Assembly: GCA_964443875.1 (NCBI GenBank)
Contig: CAYUET010000003.1
Coordinates: 93,246 to 157,245, forward strand
Reading direction: 5' to 3'
Length of the DNA stretch: 64,000 bases
Origin: CAYUET01 sp964443875
Lineage (GTDB): Bacteria; Auribacterota; JAFGBW01
In this document: positions 52,901 through 61,417 of the stretch, piece after piece
How positions within the stretch are numbered: the first letter of the stretch is position 1
How the letters are laid out: the number at the start of each line of letters is the position of its first letter
Notes under the pieces: model-generated
What the model was told of the DNA's origin: nothing
The model's database searches: none
Seen by the model: only the letters and a program-made list of their open reading frames with translations
Program-made: the position numbers and the translations under genes

Positions 52901-53611
52901 TTTTGAAAAATTGGTCCCTGTTCCGGAACCGTATTTAAAAAGCCTGGCTTCACGAACCCACAAATCCATAATCCCGTTTTCATTGACGAGATCATCGTCT
53001 ACAGACTGAATAAAACAGGCGTGCGGCTGAGGTCTTGAATAGGCATCTCTGGAGGCTGTAATTTTGACCGTATCCGGATCGACATAGTAATGCCCCTGGC
53101 TGGGTCCGGTAATGCCGTAGGCCCAGAAAAGCCCGGTATTGAACCATTGAGGGGAATTGGGGGCGCACATCTGATTGGCCAGCATAAAGAGCATTTCATC
53201 ATAATAATTGGACGCATCCTCCTCAGAATCAAAATAGCCGTGCTTCCATCCCCAGTAAGTCCATGTTCCGGCCAGACGATTAAAGAGCTGCCGGGAGGAA
53301 GTTTCCCCTATGTAGCGGTCTTCCTCCTCAAGGTTCTGAAGGGATTCTTCGTCAATTTCGCTGCGCTGCAGCCATTCCGGAACTCCGCGTTCATAGACTC
53401 TTTTAAGCTTGGCCGGAATCCCTTTTTTTCTGAAATATTTCTGGGCCATGATATCCACCGCTACCTGGGACCAGTCTGCCGGCACTTCTATGTTGTCCAT
53501 GATAAAAACAACAGAGCCATCTGTGTTTCTGATCTCAGACACCCTCTTTTCAAACTTAAGATTGACCAGAGGATCCTTGCCTGACTGCGTAAAATAGCGA
53601 TTGATCTTCAT
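49928..53611 (-). CDS. nrdJ: Class II (adenosylcobalamin-dependent) ribonucleoside reductase
   Basis: The 1227-residue enzyme makes deoxyribonucleotides using B12 rather than a tyrosyl or glycyl radical, so it works with or without oxygen. Visible are an N-terminal 'YFRKKGIPAKL' region, the substrate-site loop 'NPCSEYMFLDDTACNLASLN', 'PTGTIGLLMDCDTTGIEPDYAL', a TSCPD-like segment ('FRSLMNCFAIAVSLGLQYGVPL') and a C-terminal Cys set ('CPECQQF....CLKCVSCGATSGCS') for redox exchange and zinc. AGGAG precedes the ATG. The promoter carries two NrdR-type boxes. No other RNR class is seen in the window. Confidence 0.97.
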   Translation of the reverse strand: MKINRYFTQSGKDPLVNLKFEKRVSEIRNTDGSVVFIMDNIEVPADWSQVAVDIMAQKYFRKKGIPAKLKRVYERGVPEWLQRSEIDEESLQNLEEEDRYIGETSSRQLFNRLAGTWTYWGWKHGYFDSEEDASNYYDEMLFMLANQMCAPNSPQWFNTGLFWAYGITGPSQGHYYVDPDTVKITASRDAYSRPQPHACFIQSVDDDLVNENGIMDLWVREARLFKYGSGTGTNFSKIRGAGESLSGGGKSSGLMSFLRIGDRAAGAIKSGGTTRRAAKMVTLNIDHPDIEEFISWKVIEEQKVASLVTGSKHNSFHLNAIMKACVQSKAEGDDKYKTDKNQELKKAVHDARRARVTENYIQRVIQLSKLGYSSIEFPVYNTDWESDAYATVAGQNSNNSLRVTADYLKAVENDQDWNLYWRVELEKSKKENRDPKPCKTLKARDLWETISYSAWACADPGLQFDTTINDWHTCPSGGRINASNPCSEYMFLDDTACNLASLNLTRFMEENGRLNTEAFKHAVRLWTIALEISVLMAQYPSKRIAKLSYDYRTLGLGYANISSFFMRNGIPYDSEQAFAICGAITAIMHMESYATSAEMAKELGAFKEYSRNSSAMMRVIRNHRKAAYYSPAGEYEELSVIPRGINPQYCPEYLLREARAASDRALDLGEKYGFRNAQVTVIAPTGTIGLLMDCDTTGIEPDYALVKFKKLSGGGYFKIINQSIPPALRKLGYTEKQITDIINYARGTGSLEGAPLINREALKARGFTDDVLRQIEKMLPGAFDIQFVFNPFVIGRDFCRNQLKIDEATMVKPGFSLLSWLKYTPEQIKAANDVICGTMMLEGAPHLKEEHLPVFDCASKCGKHGRRFISPKAHIYMMASAQPFISGAISKTINFSNEASVEDIKEAYMLSWKLGLKANALYRDGSKLSQPLNTAVDEKDEEPMTAPVEPKSHPEKIAEKIIHRYIAKRKRLPGRRAGYTQKAKIGGNTVYLRTGEYENGELGEIFLDMHKEGAAFRSLMNCFAIAVSLGLQYGVPLEEYVEAFIFSKFEPSGMVGGNPHIKMSTSVIDYIFRELAITYLGRYDLAHVQPEMLTSESGRRETEFEFESEEVVGTRIIDDPKQTVLPLRDSGKLSSKGLNSNSENLHPESVPFEKSNGGNGGSKHGLSNGGASVMEGVALKTSRKSLFDEAKLKGYEGDPCPECQQFTLVRNGACLKCVSCGATSGCS

Positions 53612-53683
53612 AAATTGGGCTCCTGGAAATTGAATAAAAATTAAACGTTTACTAAAAGTAAATTCTTTAAAAAATATAAGCCG

Positions 53684-53712
53684 GTTATAAAACTACTTTC
53701 ACACTTCGTCAA
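53684..53712 (-). promoter_or_regulatory. nrdJ: nrdJ promoter
   Basis: On the minus strand TTGACG (53707-53712), a 17-base spacer and TATAAC (53684-53689) make a good sigma-70-type promoter about 70 bases upstream of the nrdJ ATG. The proximal NrdR box abuts the -35. Confidence 0.7.
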
Positions 53713-53756
53713 CCATATTTTGTGGTTTTTTTTTAAAAAAACACTACCTGTAGTGG
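53711..53756 (-). promoter_or_regulatory. Tandem NrdR-type operator boxes upstream of nrdJ
   Basis: Box 1 (53711-53726, plus-strand text AACCATATTTTGTGGT) and box 2 (53741-53756, ACACTACCTGTAGTGG) are 16-bp imperfect palindromes of the NrdR type (consensus near ACACTATATATAGTGT). Their centres are 30 bp apart, about three helical turns, as in known NrdR sites. They lie directly upstream of and touching the -35 of nrdJ, where a repressor would block polymerase when dATP is plentiful. Confidence 0.75.
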
Positions 53757-54179
53757 TTTTTTAAAATAATCGTTGACAAAACCCTCAATCGTTTATACCC
53801 CCTGAAATCATAAGGATTTAATTATAAAATTTCTCTGCAGTCCGCATAATATCAGACTTTTTAAAAATAAAACCATATAGAAAAAGGGAGAGTCAGGATT
53901 TTTAAGACATTTTTTTATTTTCCGAGTTCTTTTTTTATGGAATATCCTGTGCAACGGATAATGCGTCAAACAGATACCCCATCCCGAACAACTGTCGCTT
54001 AGGGGCAAAATTCGGATTGGGGAACATTCGTCTCCGGCCATAAATCACCTGTTGCCTTTGAAGGGAATTATGGTGTAAAATCGGGTTAATTTCTTGTTCG
54101 TTTTACCGGAGTAAAGATCATACGTGACGTTTTACGGGGATGATCCCATGCGAAAAACATCTGAAAAAAGGAAAACCTC

Positions 54180-57100
54180 ATGACCGGGGCCCTGTTTTCA
54201 CCGCAAAACAGGAAAAGACTGGCGCTGATTCTGCTGATGGTCCTTGCCGCATCGGTTTCGCCGTTGCGGGCAGAGGAGAGCCGGGATGAACGCCTTGAAG
54301 TCGGTCTGGCCTGGGAGGGGAAATCCTCGATGCCCGAACGGGTTCTCGCGGGCCTGCAGGAAATTCTGAACCAACAGGAGCCCCGGATCCGGCTTGACAT
54401 CCGGAAGGAACTTAAAAGCCTTGAGGCGCTTGAAGCCGCCATCAGTGACTTTGAGAAAAGTAAAAAAGCGATGGTCATTTTGCGCAGCCGCGGGGTTCAT
54501 CTGCTGGGACGCCGGGGAGCGTCCATTCCCGCCTTTATTGGAGCCGCAAGCGACCCGGTCACGCTGGGCGTGGCGGAACGCCCCGGCATGCCCGGACCGA
54601 ACATCACCGGAGTCACCTACTACCTGCCGGCGCGACAGAATCTTGAGTCGTTCCTGACCATCTGCCCCGGGCTTAAACGAATACTGCTGCTGGTTGAAGC
54701 CGATCACCCGGGAGCAGCCATTGATGTCCAAAATACCGAAGCCGCCGCCAGGGATCTGGGAATATCCGTGCGTGTTGTGTCCGGCCGCTCACTTCAGGAT
54801 CTCCTTGTGGCCGCCAAAGAGGCCGCAGAAAATGAGGCCGTGGTGCTGGGCAATCAGGCGATGATCATGGACAACGTGGAGGCAATCACACACGCCGCCC
54901 CGGATAAAATATTTTTCGGTCTTTCAGAGCAGTCGGTGGAGCAGGGCGCAATGGCGGGAATCGTCGCCGACGACAATAAGCTCGGCCGCATGCTCGGCCT
55001 GATGCTGGTCGACCATCTGGTCCACGGCAAGCCGGTTGCCGGCATGCCCATCCAGACCGACCCTTCGCCCCAGATCCTGTTCAACTATGGGGCCCTGGAA
55101 AAGCAGAAAGAGCACGTATCCGTGGCCATTTACCAGCTGGCCAAGTCCCGACAGCTGCTCGCAAGCATCCTCAAGGGGGCTCCAAGCGGTATCGGCCTGG
55201 TGGAGAACCGCGTTCTTATGCAGGTGAACGACTACATCCTGAATCTGACCGGCTATTCACGCGAGGAGCTCATCGGAAAAAACACCCGGATGCTCTACCC
55301 CACCCGGGAGGATTTCGAAGAAGTCGGGAGAAGCTATCATCAGATCGCCGGGAAAGACGCCAGCCTGGTGGAATCCCGGTGGCTCTGCAAGGATGGCAGC
55401 ATCCGCCCTGTGCTTCTGTCCCTCATACCGCGTGACCGTGAAAATCCCGAGAAGTACGCCACCTTCACCGTGCTGGACATCACCGACCGCAAGCGGGCGG
55501 AGGAGCGCTTTGCCAAAACCTTCAGCTCATGCCCCGCGTCACTGGTGGTTTCTGAAATAGTCAGCGGCCGGTTTATTGACGTGAATGACCGCTGGGGACA
55601 AATGCTCGGATACTCCAGGGAGGAAATGATCGGCCGCACGTCGAAGGAGGTGGGCATCTGGTCCGACCCCGGAGACAGGGACCGGATTGTCGCCAAACTT
55701 CAGGCTCAGGGTTTCCTGCACGACGAACCGATCCGGTTCCTCCACAAGTCGGGCGAATACAGGTTCGCCCTGTGGTCTGCTGAAATCATCAATGTAGAAG
55801 GGCGCGAGGTGCTGCTTTCCCTGATATTGGATGAAACCGCCCGCAGACAGGCCGAAGAGGCCCTGGTTATCCGCACCCGGATTTTTCTCGCCGGCATCGG
55901 CCTTTTCTGTCTTTCGCTGGTCTTCCTCCTCGTCCGGCTGTCTTCAAGTCTCCGGCGGGAGCGGACAGGGGCGCAAGCCCTTGCGGCGGAACAGAAACGA
56001 CTGCAGAACATAGCCGGCAATCTGCCGGGCATCATGTACCAGTTCTATGCCACCCCGGACGGCAAATACGGGATAAGCTATTTAAGCGAACGTGCCGCGG
56101 AAATTCTGGGATTTGAAGTGATTTCCGGCCTCGAGGACTTCTTCCCCGCATTCGCCGGCCATGTCCACCCGGAGGACCGCGACACCTTCTTCGCCTCCAT
56201 CCGGGACGCCGTCGCCGCACGCGCCCCCTGGCGGTATGAATTCCGCTTTGTCAAACCCTCGGGGCATGTCGTCTGGTTCAGCGGCACCTCGAATCCGGTC
56301 ATTGCCCGGGAACGTATTGTCTTTGAAGGGTTGATCCTCGACATCACCGAACGCAAACGTGCGGAGGAGGCGCTGAAGGAGAGCGAACAGCGCTTCACCC
56401 TGGCCATGGCGGTCAAAAACGAAGGAGTATGGGACTGGAACCTGGCCAGCAACGAAGCCTATTTCGACAGCCGTTACTACACCATGGCGGGCTATGAACC
56501 CAACGAATTTCCGCAGAATTTCAGTACATGGGGTGAACATGTGCATCCCGATGACCTGCCCCGCTGCAACGCCGCGATCAAGGACTACCTCTCGGGGCTT
56601 TCGGATTGCTTTGATGTCGAATTCCGCTTCAAACACAAAAACGGCTCCTGGATATGGATTCAGGGACGGGGCAGGATCGTTGAACATGATGAAAAAGGCG
56701 CTCCCCGGCGCATGATCGGCACCCACACCGACATCACGGAACGCAGGCGGGCGGAGGAGGAAAAGGAAAAACTCCAGTTCCAGCTGATCCAGGCCCAGAA
56801 AATGGAGGCCATCGGCCAGCTTGCCGGAGGCGTGGCCCATGATTTCAACAATTTACTCGGCGGGATCATTGGGGCAGGAGAACTCATGAGAATAAAAGGA
56901 AATCTGTCGGGGGAACAAAACGAGTATCTTTCCATGATACTTGCCGCGTCGGAAAGCGCAGGCAAACTGACCCAAAAACTCCTTGCCTTTTCACGCAAAG
57001 GAGCCAAGGCAAGCACGACCATTGATTGTGCTAAAGTCATTCAGGATACCTCCGAAATTCTCAAGCATACCCTTGATAAAAATATTATGATCATTGTCGA

Positions 57101-57929
57101 GAACAAAGCGGAAAACACCTCGCTTGTCGGAGATGATTCCCTGCTGCAAAACGCCCTGATCAATATCGGCATCAACGCCTCCCACGCCATGCCCCAGGGG
57201 GGGACACTGACTTTCACCCTTAAAAACATTGATCTGGACAAGACCTATTGCGACGCCTCCCCCTTTGAGATTAAACCGGGAGCCTATCTGGAAATCAGCA
57301 TACGGGACACGGGCTGTGGCATGCCGCCTGAAATCCTTTCCCATATTTTTGAGCCCTTCTTCACCACTAAAGAAAAAGGGAAAGGAACCGGGCTCGGCCT
57401 TGCCATGGTCTACGGCGCTGTGCAGAAACACGGGGGCGCAGTCTCGGCCTACTCCGAAGTCGGTATCGGGACCGTGTTTCATCTCTACCTTCCTGTGTCT
57501 CTGGACTCTTTCCCCCTCAAGACCGCTTCCGAAACGCTCCCGCGGGGCAGCGAAACCGTGCTTCTTATTGATGATGAAGAACTGATCCGAATGACCGCGA
57601 GACGCATGCTGGAATCGCTCGGGTACACGGTTCTTCTGGCCCCGGATGGACGGGAAGGAGTGAGACTCTTTGCTGAAAAAAAAGAAAGCATCGACCTGAT
57701 TATCCTGGATATGATCATGCCGCATATGGGCGGACGGGAAGCCTTTGAGCAGCTGAAAAAGATTGATCCCGGCATTCCCTTGATCATCGCTTCCGGCTTT
57801 GCCAAAGAAGAGGATGTGGAATGGTTGAAAGAACAGGGATTATCGGGGTTTCTGCAAAAGCCATTCAGAAGTGCAGAACTTGCTTCGACAGTGCATGAAG
57901 CACTTCATTCGGATAGCACCGCCGGGTGA
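54180..57929 (+). CDS. Large hybrid kinase: ABC-type substrate-binding domain, PAS x2, TM, PAS x2, HisKA, HATPase, REC
   Basis: The 1249-residue protein starts with a signal sequence or anchor (about 13-31). An ABC_sub_bind-type periplasmic domain follows (about 38-305; 'SDPVTLGVAERPGMPGPNITG'), then two PAS domains (about 325-440, 445-560) and one membrane segment (568-588). Past it are two more PAS domains (about 608-725, 738-855), a histidine box 'LAGGVAHDFNNLLGG' (His887), an ATPase ('NIGINASHAMPQGG', 'KGTGLGLAMVYGA') and a C-terminal receiver ('LILDMIMPHMGG'). The first PAS pair lies before the only inner TM, so topology would put it in the periplasm. The gene is richer in GC than most of the window. 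Confidence 0.9.
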   Translation: MTGALFSPQNRKRLALILLMVLAASVSPLRAEESRDERLEVGLAWEGKSSMPERVLAGLQEILNQQEPRIRLDIRKELKSLEALEAAISDFEKSKKAMVILRSRGVHLLGRRGASIPAFIGAASDPVTLGVAERPGMPGPNITGVTYYLPARQNLESFLTICPGLKRILLLVEADHPGAAIDVQNTEAAARDLGISVRVVSGRSLQDLLVAAKEAAENEAVVLGNQAMIMDNVEAITHAAPDKIFFGLSEQSVEQGAMAGIVADDNKLGRMLGLMLVDHLVHGKPVAGMPIQTDPSPQILFNYGALEKQKEHVSVAIYQLAKSRQLLASILKGAPSGIGLVENRVLMQVNDYILNLTGYSREELIGKNTRMLYPTREDFEEVGRSYHQIAGKDASLVESRWLCKDGSIRPVLLSLIPRDRENPEKYATFTVLDITDRKRAEERFAKTFSSCPASLVVSEIVSGRFIDVNDRWGQMLGYSREEMIGRTSKEVGIWSDPGDRDRIVAKLQAQGFLHDEPIRFLHKSGEYRFALWSAEIINVEGREVLLSLILDETARRQAEEALVIRTRIFLAGIGLFCLSLVFLLVRLSSSLRRERTGAQALAAEQKRLQNIAGNLPGIMYQFYATPDGKYGISYLSERAAEILGFEVISGLEDFFPAFAGHVHPEDRDTFFASIRDAVAARAPWRYEFRFVKPSGHVVWFSGTSNPVIARERIVFEGLILDITERKRAEEALKESEQRFTLAMAVKNEGVWDWNLASNEAYFDSRYYTMAGYEPNEFPQNFSTWGEHVHPDDLPRCNAAIKDYLSGLSDCFDVEFRFKHKNGSWIWIQGRGRIVEHDEKGAPRRMIGTHTDITERRRAEEEKEKLQFQLIQAQKMEAIGQLAGGVAHDFNNLLGGIIGAGELMRIKGNLSGEQNEYLSMILAASESAGKLTQKLLAFSRKGAKASTTIDCAKVIQDTSEILKHTLDKNIMIIVENKAENTSLVGDDSLLQNALINIGINASHAMPQGGTLTFTLKNIDLDKTYCDASPFEIKPGAYLEISIRDTGCGMPPEILSHIFEPFFTTKEKGKGTGLGLAMVYGAVQKHGGAVSAYSEVGIGTVFHLYLPVSLDSFPLKTASETLPRGSETVLLIDDEELIRMTARRMLESLGYTVLLAPDGREGVRLFAEKKESIDLIILDMIMPHMGGREAFEQLKKIDPGIPLIIASGFAKEEDVEWLKEQGLSGFLQKPFRSAELASTVHEALHSDSTAG

Positions 57930-57942
57930 AACGGATGCCTGT

Positions 57943-59430
57943 ATGATCTCAAAAATGAAAACAGCTTTATTCCTGCTGATATTGTCCGGAATTCCGAGCT
58001 TCTGCGCTGAACCCGATTTCATTGATGCTAAAGCCTGCAACCTGAGCAACCGGCGCTACCACCCTTTTGTTCTTGAAAAAATCAATGAGGCGCGCTCCTC
58101 CATTCACATTCTTCTCTATCTCATCAGCGTTGGGCATGATTCCGAAGATAAGGTAAACACTCTTTTATACGCCCTGATCCGGGCGCACAAAAGGGGTGTG
58201 AAGGTGAAGATCCTTCTGGAAGCAAACAGTGAAAAAGGCAACCCCTACCTTTCGCCGGGAGTCGGGCATAACAACAGGAGGGCCGCCCTGATGCTTCGCA
58301 AAGAGGGGATCTCTGTGGAATACGACGATCTTTCGCACGTCAACCACGGCAAGGCCGTGCTGATTGATGAAGCGCTTCTGATCCTCGGCAGTGCCAACTG
58401 GAGCAATGCGGCCTTTGAAAGCAATACGGAAACCAATGCAGGAATCCGTTCCCCAAAACTGGTGAAGGAATTTCTCCATGACTTCAATGCCCTGGAAAAA
58501 GCCCGGCCTGAAATACCTCCTGCCCTGAAAAAAGGTCTTTTGCTGTGGCCGCAGTTTCTGGAAGACCCGGCATGGGGGCCAAAGCTTGTTTCCTCCAAAA
58601 GCAAAAGAGCCTTTGACCTGTATCTGTTTCTGCTTCGCCGTTATGCCCCAAATCCGCAAGGCCGGCTGGAACTCCCCTACCGGGAAATCGCCGGGGCCCT
58701 GGACATGACTTCCATGAAGGCGAATGCCTACCGCAGGCAGATCAACAAGGTGCTGAAGATGCTGGATCAGAAATCCAGACTTCTTTCCTTTGAGCCTGAA
58801 TTCGGCAAAGAAAATGTGATTCTCAGACTCTGTGATCCCAAAGATTTTTCAAAGCCCTATGCCCTGCCTGAAAAAAAGGAGCTGATCCTTCCTGAAGATT
58901 TTTTCCTTTGGACAGGACGTTTGAGCTTAAGGGCGGAATACTGTTACCTGATTAACCTTCTGGAAGCCCAAAGAGCACCAGACAACGTTTCCTGGTCGTG
59001 TGGAAGGGAGGAACTGCAAAAGCGCTACTCCATCGGAAAGGATGTGATCAGCGACGGCATGATGGAGCTGCGAAGGCAGAATTTAATCGAGGTGATTTAC
59101 ACAGCCCCGCAGAATCAGGATTATTCTTTTTCCTTTCCCAATACCTACGTGCTTCTGCCCATCCCCGATCCTCTGGAAACAGAAAAAGCCTTTGCAGAAC
59201 TTGAAAAAAAATTCGGAAGTAAAGAAGTGCTGAAGGTACGGAAATTACTGGAAACCGTCTTTAAGGAAAACGATCCCCAATGTGTGAGAGAAATTCTGAA
59301 GGCCATCAAATGTTTTGGACAAGAGGAGGTAGAGGAAGCTTTTGCCATTGTTGCGAAAAAAAGCATCAGTAATCCCAAAAGAAATTTCAATTACCTGAAG
59401 GGCATTCTGGCCAACAGCCGGGAGGAGTGA
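57943..59430 (+). CDS. Exported phospholipase D-like protein with winged-helix-like C-terminus
   Basis: The ATG at 57943 (or 57955) opens a signal peptide (MKTALFLLIL.., cut after 'SFCA'). The N-terminal domain holds a single HKD motif, 'HVNHGKAVLIDEALLILGSANWSN', as in Nuc-type nucleases that act as dimers. The second half is unexpected: 'LPYREIAGALDMTSMKANAYRRQINKVLKML' and 'LQKRYSIGKDVISDGMMELRRQNLIE' look like two winged-helix DNA-binding modules of the replication-initiator or regulator type. A secreted nuclease/lipase and a DNA-binding protein are hard to reconcile unless the leader is only an anchor. It lies 13 bp after the large kinase gene. Confidence 0.75.
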   Translation: MISKMKTALFLLILSGIPSFCAEPDFIDAKACNLSNRRYHPFVLEKINEARSSIHILLYLISVGHDSEDKVNTLLYALIRAHKRGVKVKILLEANSEKGNPYLSPGVGHNNRRAALMLRKEGISVEYDDLSHVNHGKAVLIDEALLILGSANWSNAAFESNTETNAGIRSPKLVKEFLHDFNALEKARPEIPPALKKGLLLWPQFLEDPAWGPKLVSSKSKRAFDLYLFLLRRYAPNPQGRLELPYREIAGALDMTSMKANAYRRQINKVLKMLDQKSRLLSFEPEFGKENVILRLCDPKDFSKPYALPEKKELILPEDFFLWTGRLSLRAEYCYLINLLEAQRAPDNVSWSCGREELQKRYSIGKDVISDGMMELRRQNLIEVIYTAPQNQDYSFSFPNTYVLLPIPDPLETEKAFAELEKKFGSKEVLKVRKLLETVFKENDPQCVREILKAIKCFGQEEVEEAFAIVAKKSISNPKRNFNYLKGILANSREE

Positions 59431-59439
59431 GGAGCGGGT

Positions 59440-59575
59440 GGGCGCTTTGAAACATGAGTCCGAAAGGGGAGCCACAAGAGGAGCCCCTGCGGGACAGGAC
59501 ACTTCGACCCCTTCGATACATCCGCCTGCGGCGGACACTCAGGGACCGAAGGCAGGAGTCTGCGCCCGGAATGAG
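59440..59575. repeat. GC-rich dispersed repeat-like sequence
   Basis: In the 215-bp space before the nucleotidyltransferase module lies CTTCGACCCCTTCGATACAT, then CCGCCTGCGGCGGACACT and CAGGGACCGAAG. This is the form of the 'TTCGAC..GGCTCAGGGACCG' short interspersed repeats known from many environmental genomes. There is no second copy in the window, so the call rests on recognition. Confidence 0.4.
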
Positions 59576-59645
59576 CAAAAGGTTAGGATGATAACTTGAT
59601 TAAGTTGGGGAAAAATCATATTTTAATTAAAAAAGTTAAAACAAT

Positions 59646-59837
59646 ATGAACAAATATAAATTATCTGTTTCAAATAATTTTAAAGATTTAGCTCAAAAAG
59701 ACCGTGAATACTGGAGAGCTCAAACTCCGGAAATCCGTTTGGACGCGGTTGAACTTTTAAGGCTGCAGGCCGGAAAATTTCTTTATGAATATCCAACAAG
59801 ACTTCGAAGAATTATTAAAATTACTCGAAAAGCATAA
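59646..59837 (+). CDS. Small protein paired with a nucleotidyltransferase
   Basis: The 63-residue basic protein ('SVSNNFKDLAQKDREYWRAQ', 'RLDAVELLRLQAGKF') overlaps the start of the following nucleotidyltransferase gene by 53 bp. The pattern of a short helical partner followed by a DUF6036/AbiEii-like protein is common in defence- and toxin-antitoxin-like pairs. I know no function for it. The gene is AT-rich like the rest of the island. Confidence 0.6.
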   Translation: MNKYKLSVSNNFKDLAQKDREYWRAQTPEIRLDAVELLRLQAGKFLYEYPTRLRRIIKITRKA

Positions 59838-60228
59838 TGTTAAATACATGATAGTCGGCGACTATACGGTTGCTTTTCATGGCTATCCTCGTTTTACAAA
59901 AGATATAGATTTATACTATTCCAATGATGAAGAAACCATTAAGGTTTTTAAGGATGCTTTGATGGAGTTTGGATTCAACTCTGAAGATTTATATGATGAG
60001 GCCTTTAAGGCAAAGGGTAATATTATTACTTTTGGCATCGAACCTGTCCGAGTCGATATTCTGAATGAAATTGATGGAGTTTCCTTTAATCAGGCATGGC
60101 CCAACCATGTTCGCGGAAAGTACGGAGATACAGAAGTAAACTTTATAGGCAAGACAGATTTAATAAAGAACAAAACATCAACGACTCATCTTCAGGATAA
60201 AGCAGATATTGAAAATCTTACACTATAA
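59785..60228 (+). CDS. Nucleotidyltransferase-fold protein (DUF6036/AbiEii-like)
   Basis: The 147-residue protein has the minimal nucleotidyltransferase signature 'YMIVGDYTVAFHGYPRFTKDIDLYY': the GG of the family reads GD, the DxD pair is 'DIDLYY', and the third acid lies in 'VRVDILNEI'. AbiEii and MNT toxins of this fold modify tRNA or proteins with nucleotides. It forms a pair with the 63-residue gene that it overlaps. It points towards the integron integrase, which is transcribed convergently 72 bp away. Confidence 0.75.
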   Translation: MNIQQDFEELLKLLEKHNVKYMIVGDYTVAFHGYPRFTKDIDLYYSNDEETIKVFKDALMEFGFNSEDLYDEAFKAKGNIITFGIEPVRVDILNEIDGVSFNQAWPNHVRGKYGDTEVNFIGKTDLIKNKTSTTHLQDKADIENLTL

Positions 60229-60299
60229 AAAATTCTGACAAGACTCCATAATTAAATCTTTCACCCTTCCATTTTTTTGAAGGAATCCGTTAAGATTTT

Positions 60300-61337
60300 T
60301 CAGGAGTCGAAAAGAATCGCACCAGGGCTGACCACCTCGTTCATTTTTTTATCCATGACATGGGTATAGATTTCCGTGGTTTTGACATTGGAATGCCCCA
60401 TGAGTTCCTGAACAATGCGGATATTGACATTATTTTCCAGAAGATGAGTGGCGAAACTATGGCGGAAGGTGTGACAGCCGACCGGTTTCAGAATTCCCGC
60501 CCGTTCAACCGCCTGGGCTACCGCCTTCTGAAGGCCGGATTCCAGCACATGATGCCTCTGTTCTTTACCTGAGCGCGGATCAACAGAAGTATTTCGGGAA
60601 GGAAAAAGATACTGCCAGCGGAAATCCTTATCCGCATTCGGATACTTTGCGCTTAACGCATAAGGCAGGTAAACCGCGCCGAGGCCTTTTTTCAGATCGT
60701 CTTCATGTAATTTTTTCACCCGTTCAAGCTGAACCTTTATGGGGGGATGGAGGTATTCAGGAAAAAGGGTAAGACGGTCTTTGCCGCCTTTTGCCCCGCG
60801 GATGTAGAGTTTTGATCTTTCAAAATCAAGATCATGAACCCGAAGGCGCACGCACTCCATAAGCCTTAAACCGCCGGAATAGAGGATCTTTGCCATGAGC
60901 TGGTGAGTGCCCTGCATGAACTGAATGACTTTTTTTACCTCTTCCTGGGTCATCACGACCGGAGGCCTCTGAAGACGCCTGGATTTAACATGCTCCAGTT
61001 CCTCATGAACAGGAAGATCCAGCACATCGCGATAGAGGAAAACAAGGGCATTAAGCGCCTGCCTCTGGGTGGCCGCAGCGACATTTTTATCCACGGCCAG
61101 AGAGCTTAGAAACTTTTCAATCTGCACCTTGCCCATGGTGGAGGGGTGAGTCTTTCCCCCAAAAAACATGATGTATTTTAAAATCCAGTCACAGTAAGTC
61201 TGTTCTGTTTTAAGGGCATAATGGTGATACCGGAGAACCTGCTTCACCTGATCCATGAGTTTAAGACTTTGGTCAGGTTTGAATTTGGGTTTGAGTCTGG
61301 GGCGAAAACCGGCATAAAGATAATTGTTCGCTTCCAT
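60300..61337 (-). CDS. intI: Integron integrase
   Basis: This tyrosine recombinase (345 residues) has the catalytic set Arg158 ('LYSGGLRLMECVRLR'), His289-x-x-Arg292 ('CHTFRHSFATHLL'), His315 ('LMGHSN') and Tyr324 ('TTEIYTH'). The integron-specific insert that separates IntI from XerC/D is clear at about 218-262: 'GAVYLPYALSAKYPNADKDF' then 'RWQYLFPS' and 'SVDPRSGKEQRHH'. The N-terminal domain ('LRYHHYALKTEQTYCDWILKYI') is complete. IntI captures cassettes by recombining attC with attI. I see no LexA box upstream and no clear ribosome site before the ATG at 61337. No full attC could be found beside it. Confidence 0.95.
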   Translation of the reverse strand: MEANNYLYAGFRPRLKPKFKPDQSLKLMDQVKQVLRYHHYALKTEQTYCDWILKYIMFFGGKTHPSTMGKVQIEKFLSSLAVDKNVAAATQRQALNALVFLYRDVLDLPVHEELEHVKSRRLQRPPVVMTQEEVKKVIQFMQGTHQLMAKILYSGGLRLMECVRLRVHDLDFERSKLYIRGAKGGKDRLTLFPEYLHPPIKVQLERVKKLHEDDLKKGLGAVYLPYALSAKYPNADKDFRWQYLFPSRNTSVDPRSGKEQRHHVLESGLQKAVAQAVERAGILKPVGCHTFRHSFATHLLENNVNIRIVQELMGHSNVKTTEIYTHVMDKKMNEVVSPGAILFDS

Positions 61338-61417
61338 AAACAGGAAATATAATCAATGATGGAAAAGATGCAAGTTTTTTTATAACTTAAATAAGTCAAA
61401 AGTGATAGGTAGAAAAA

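Noticed and set aside
53612..53700. Cobalamin riboswitch before the B12-dependent nrdJ
   Set aside because: The leader is only about 70 bases and shows no B12-box-like sequence.
53773..53799. TTGACA...TATACC on the plus strand upstream of the large kinase
   Set aside because: The spacer is only 15 bases and the kinase ATG is about 380 bp away, so I do not call it a promoter.
59431..59645. attC-like structure left of the nucleotidyltransferase pair
   Set aside because: The GC-rich hairpins lack GTTRRRY/RYYYAAC cores and fit a short interspersed repeat better.
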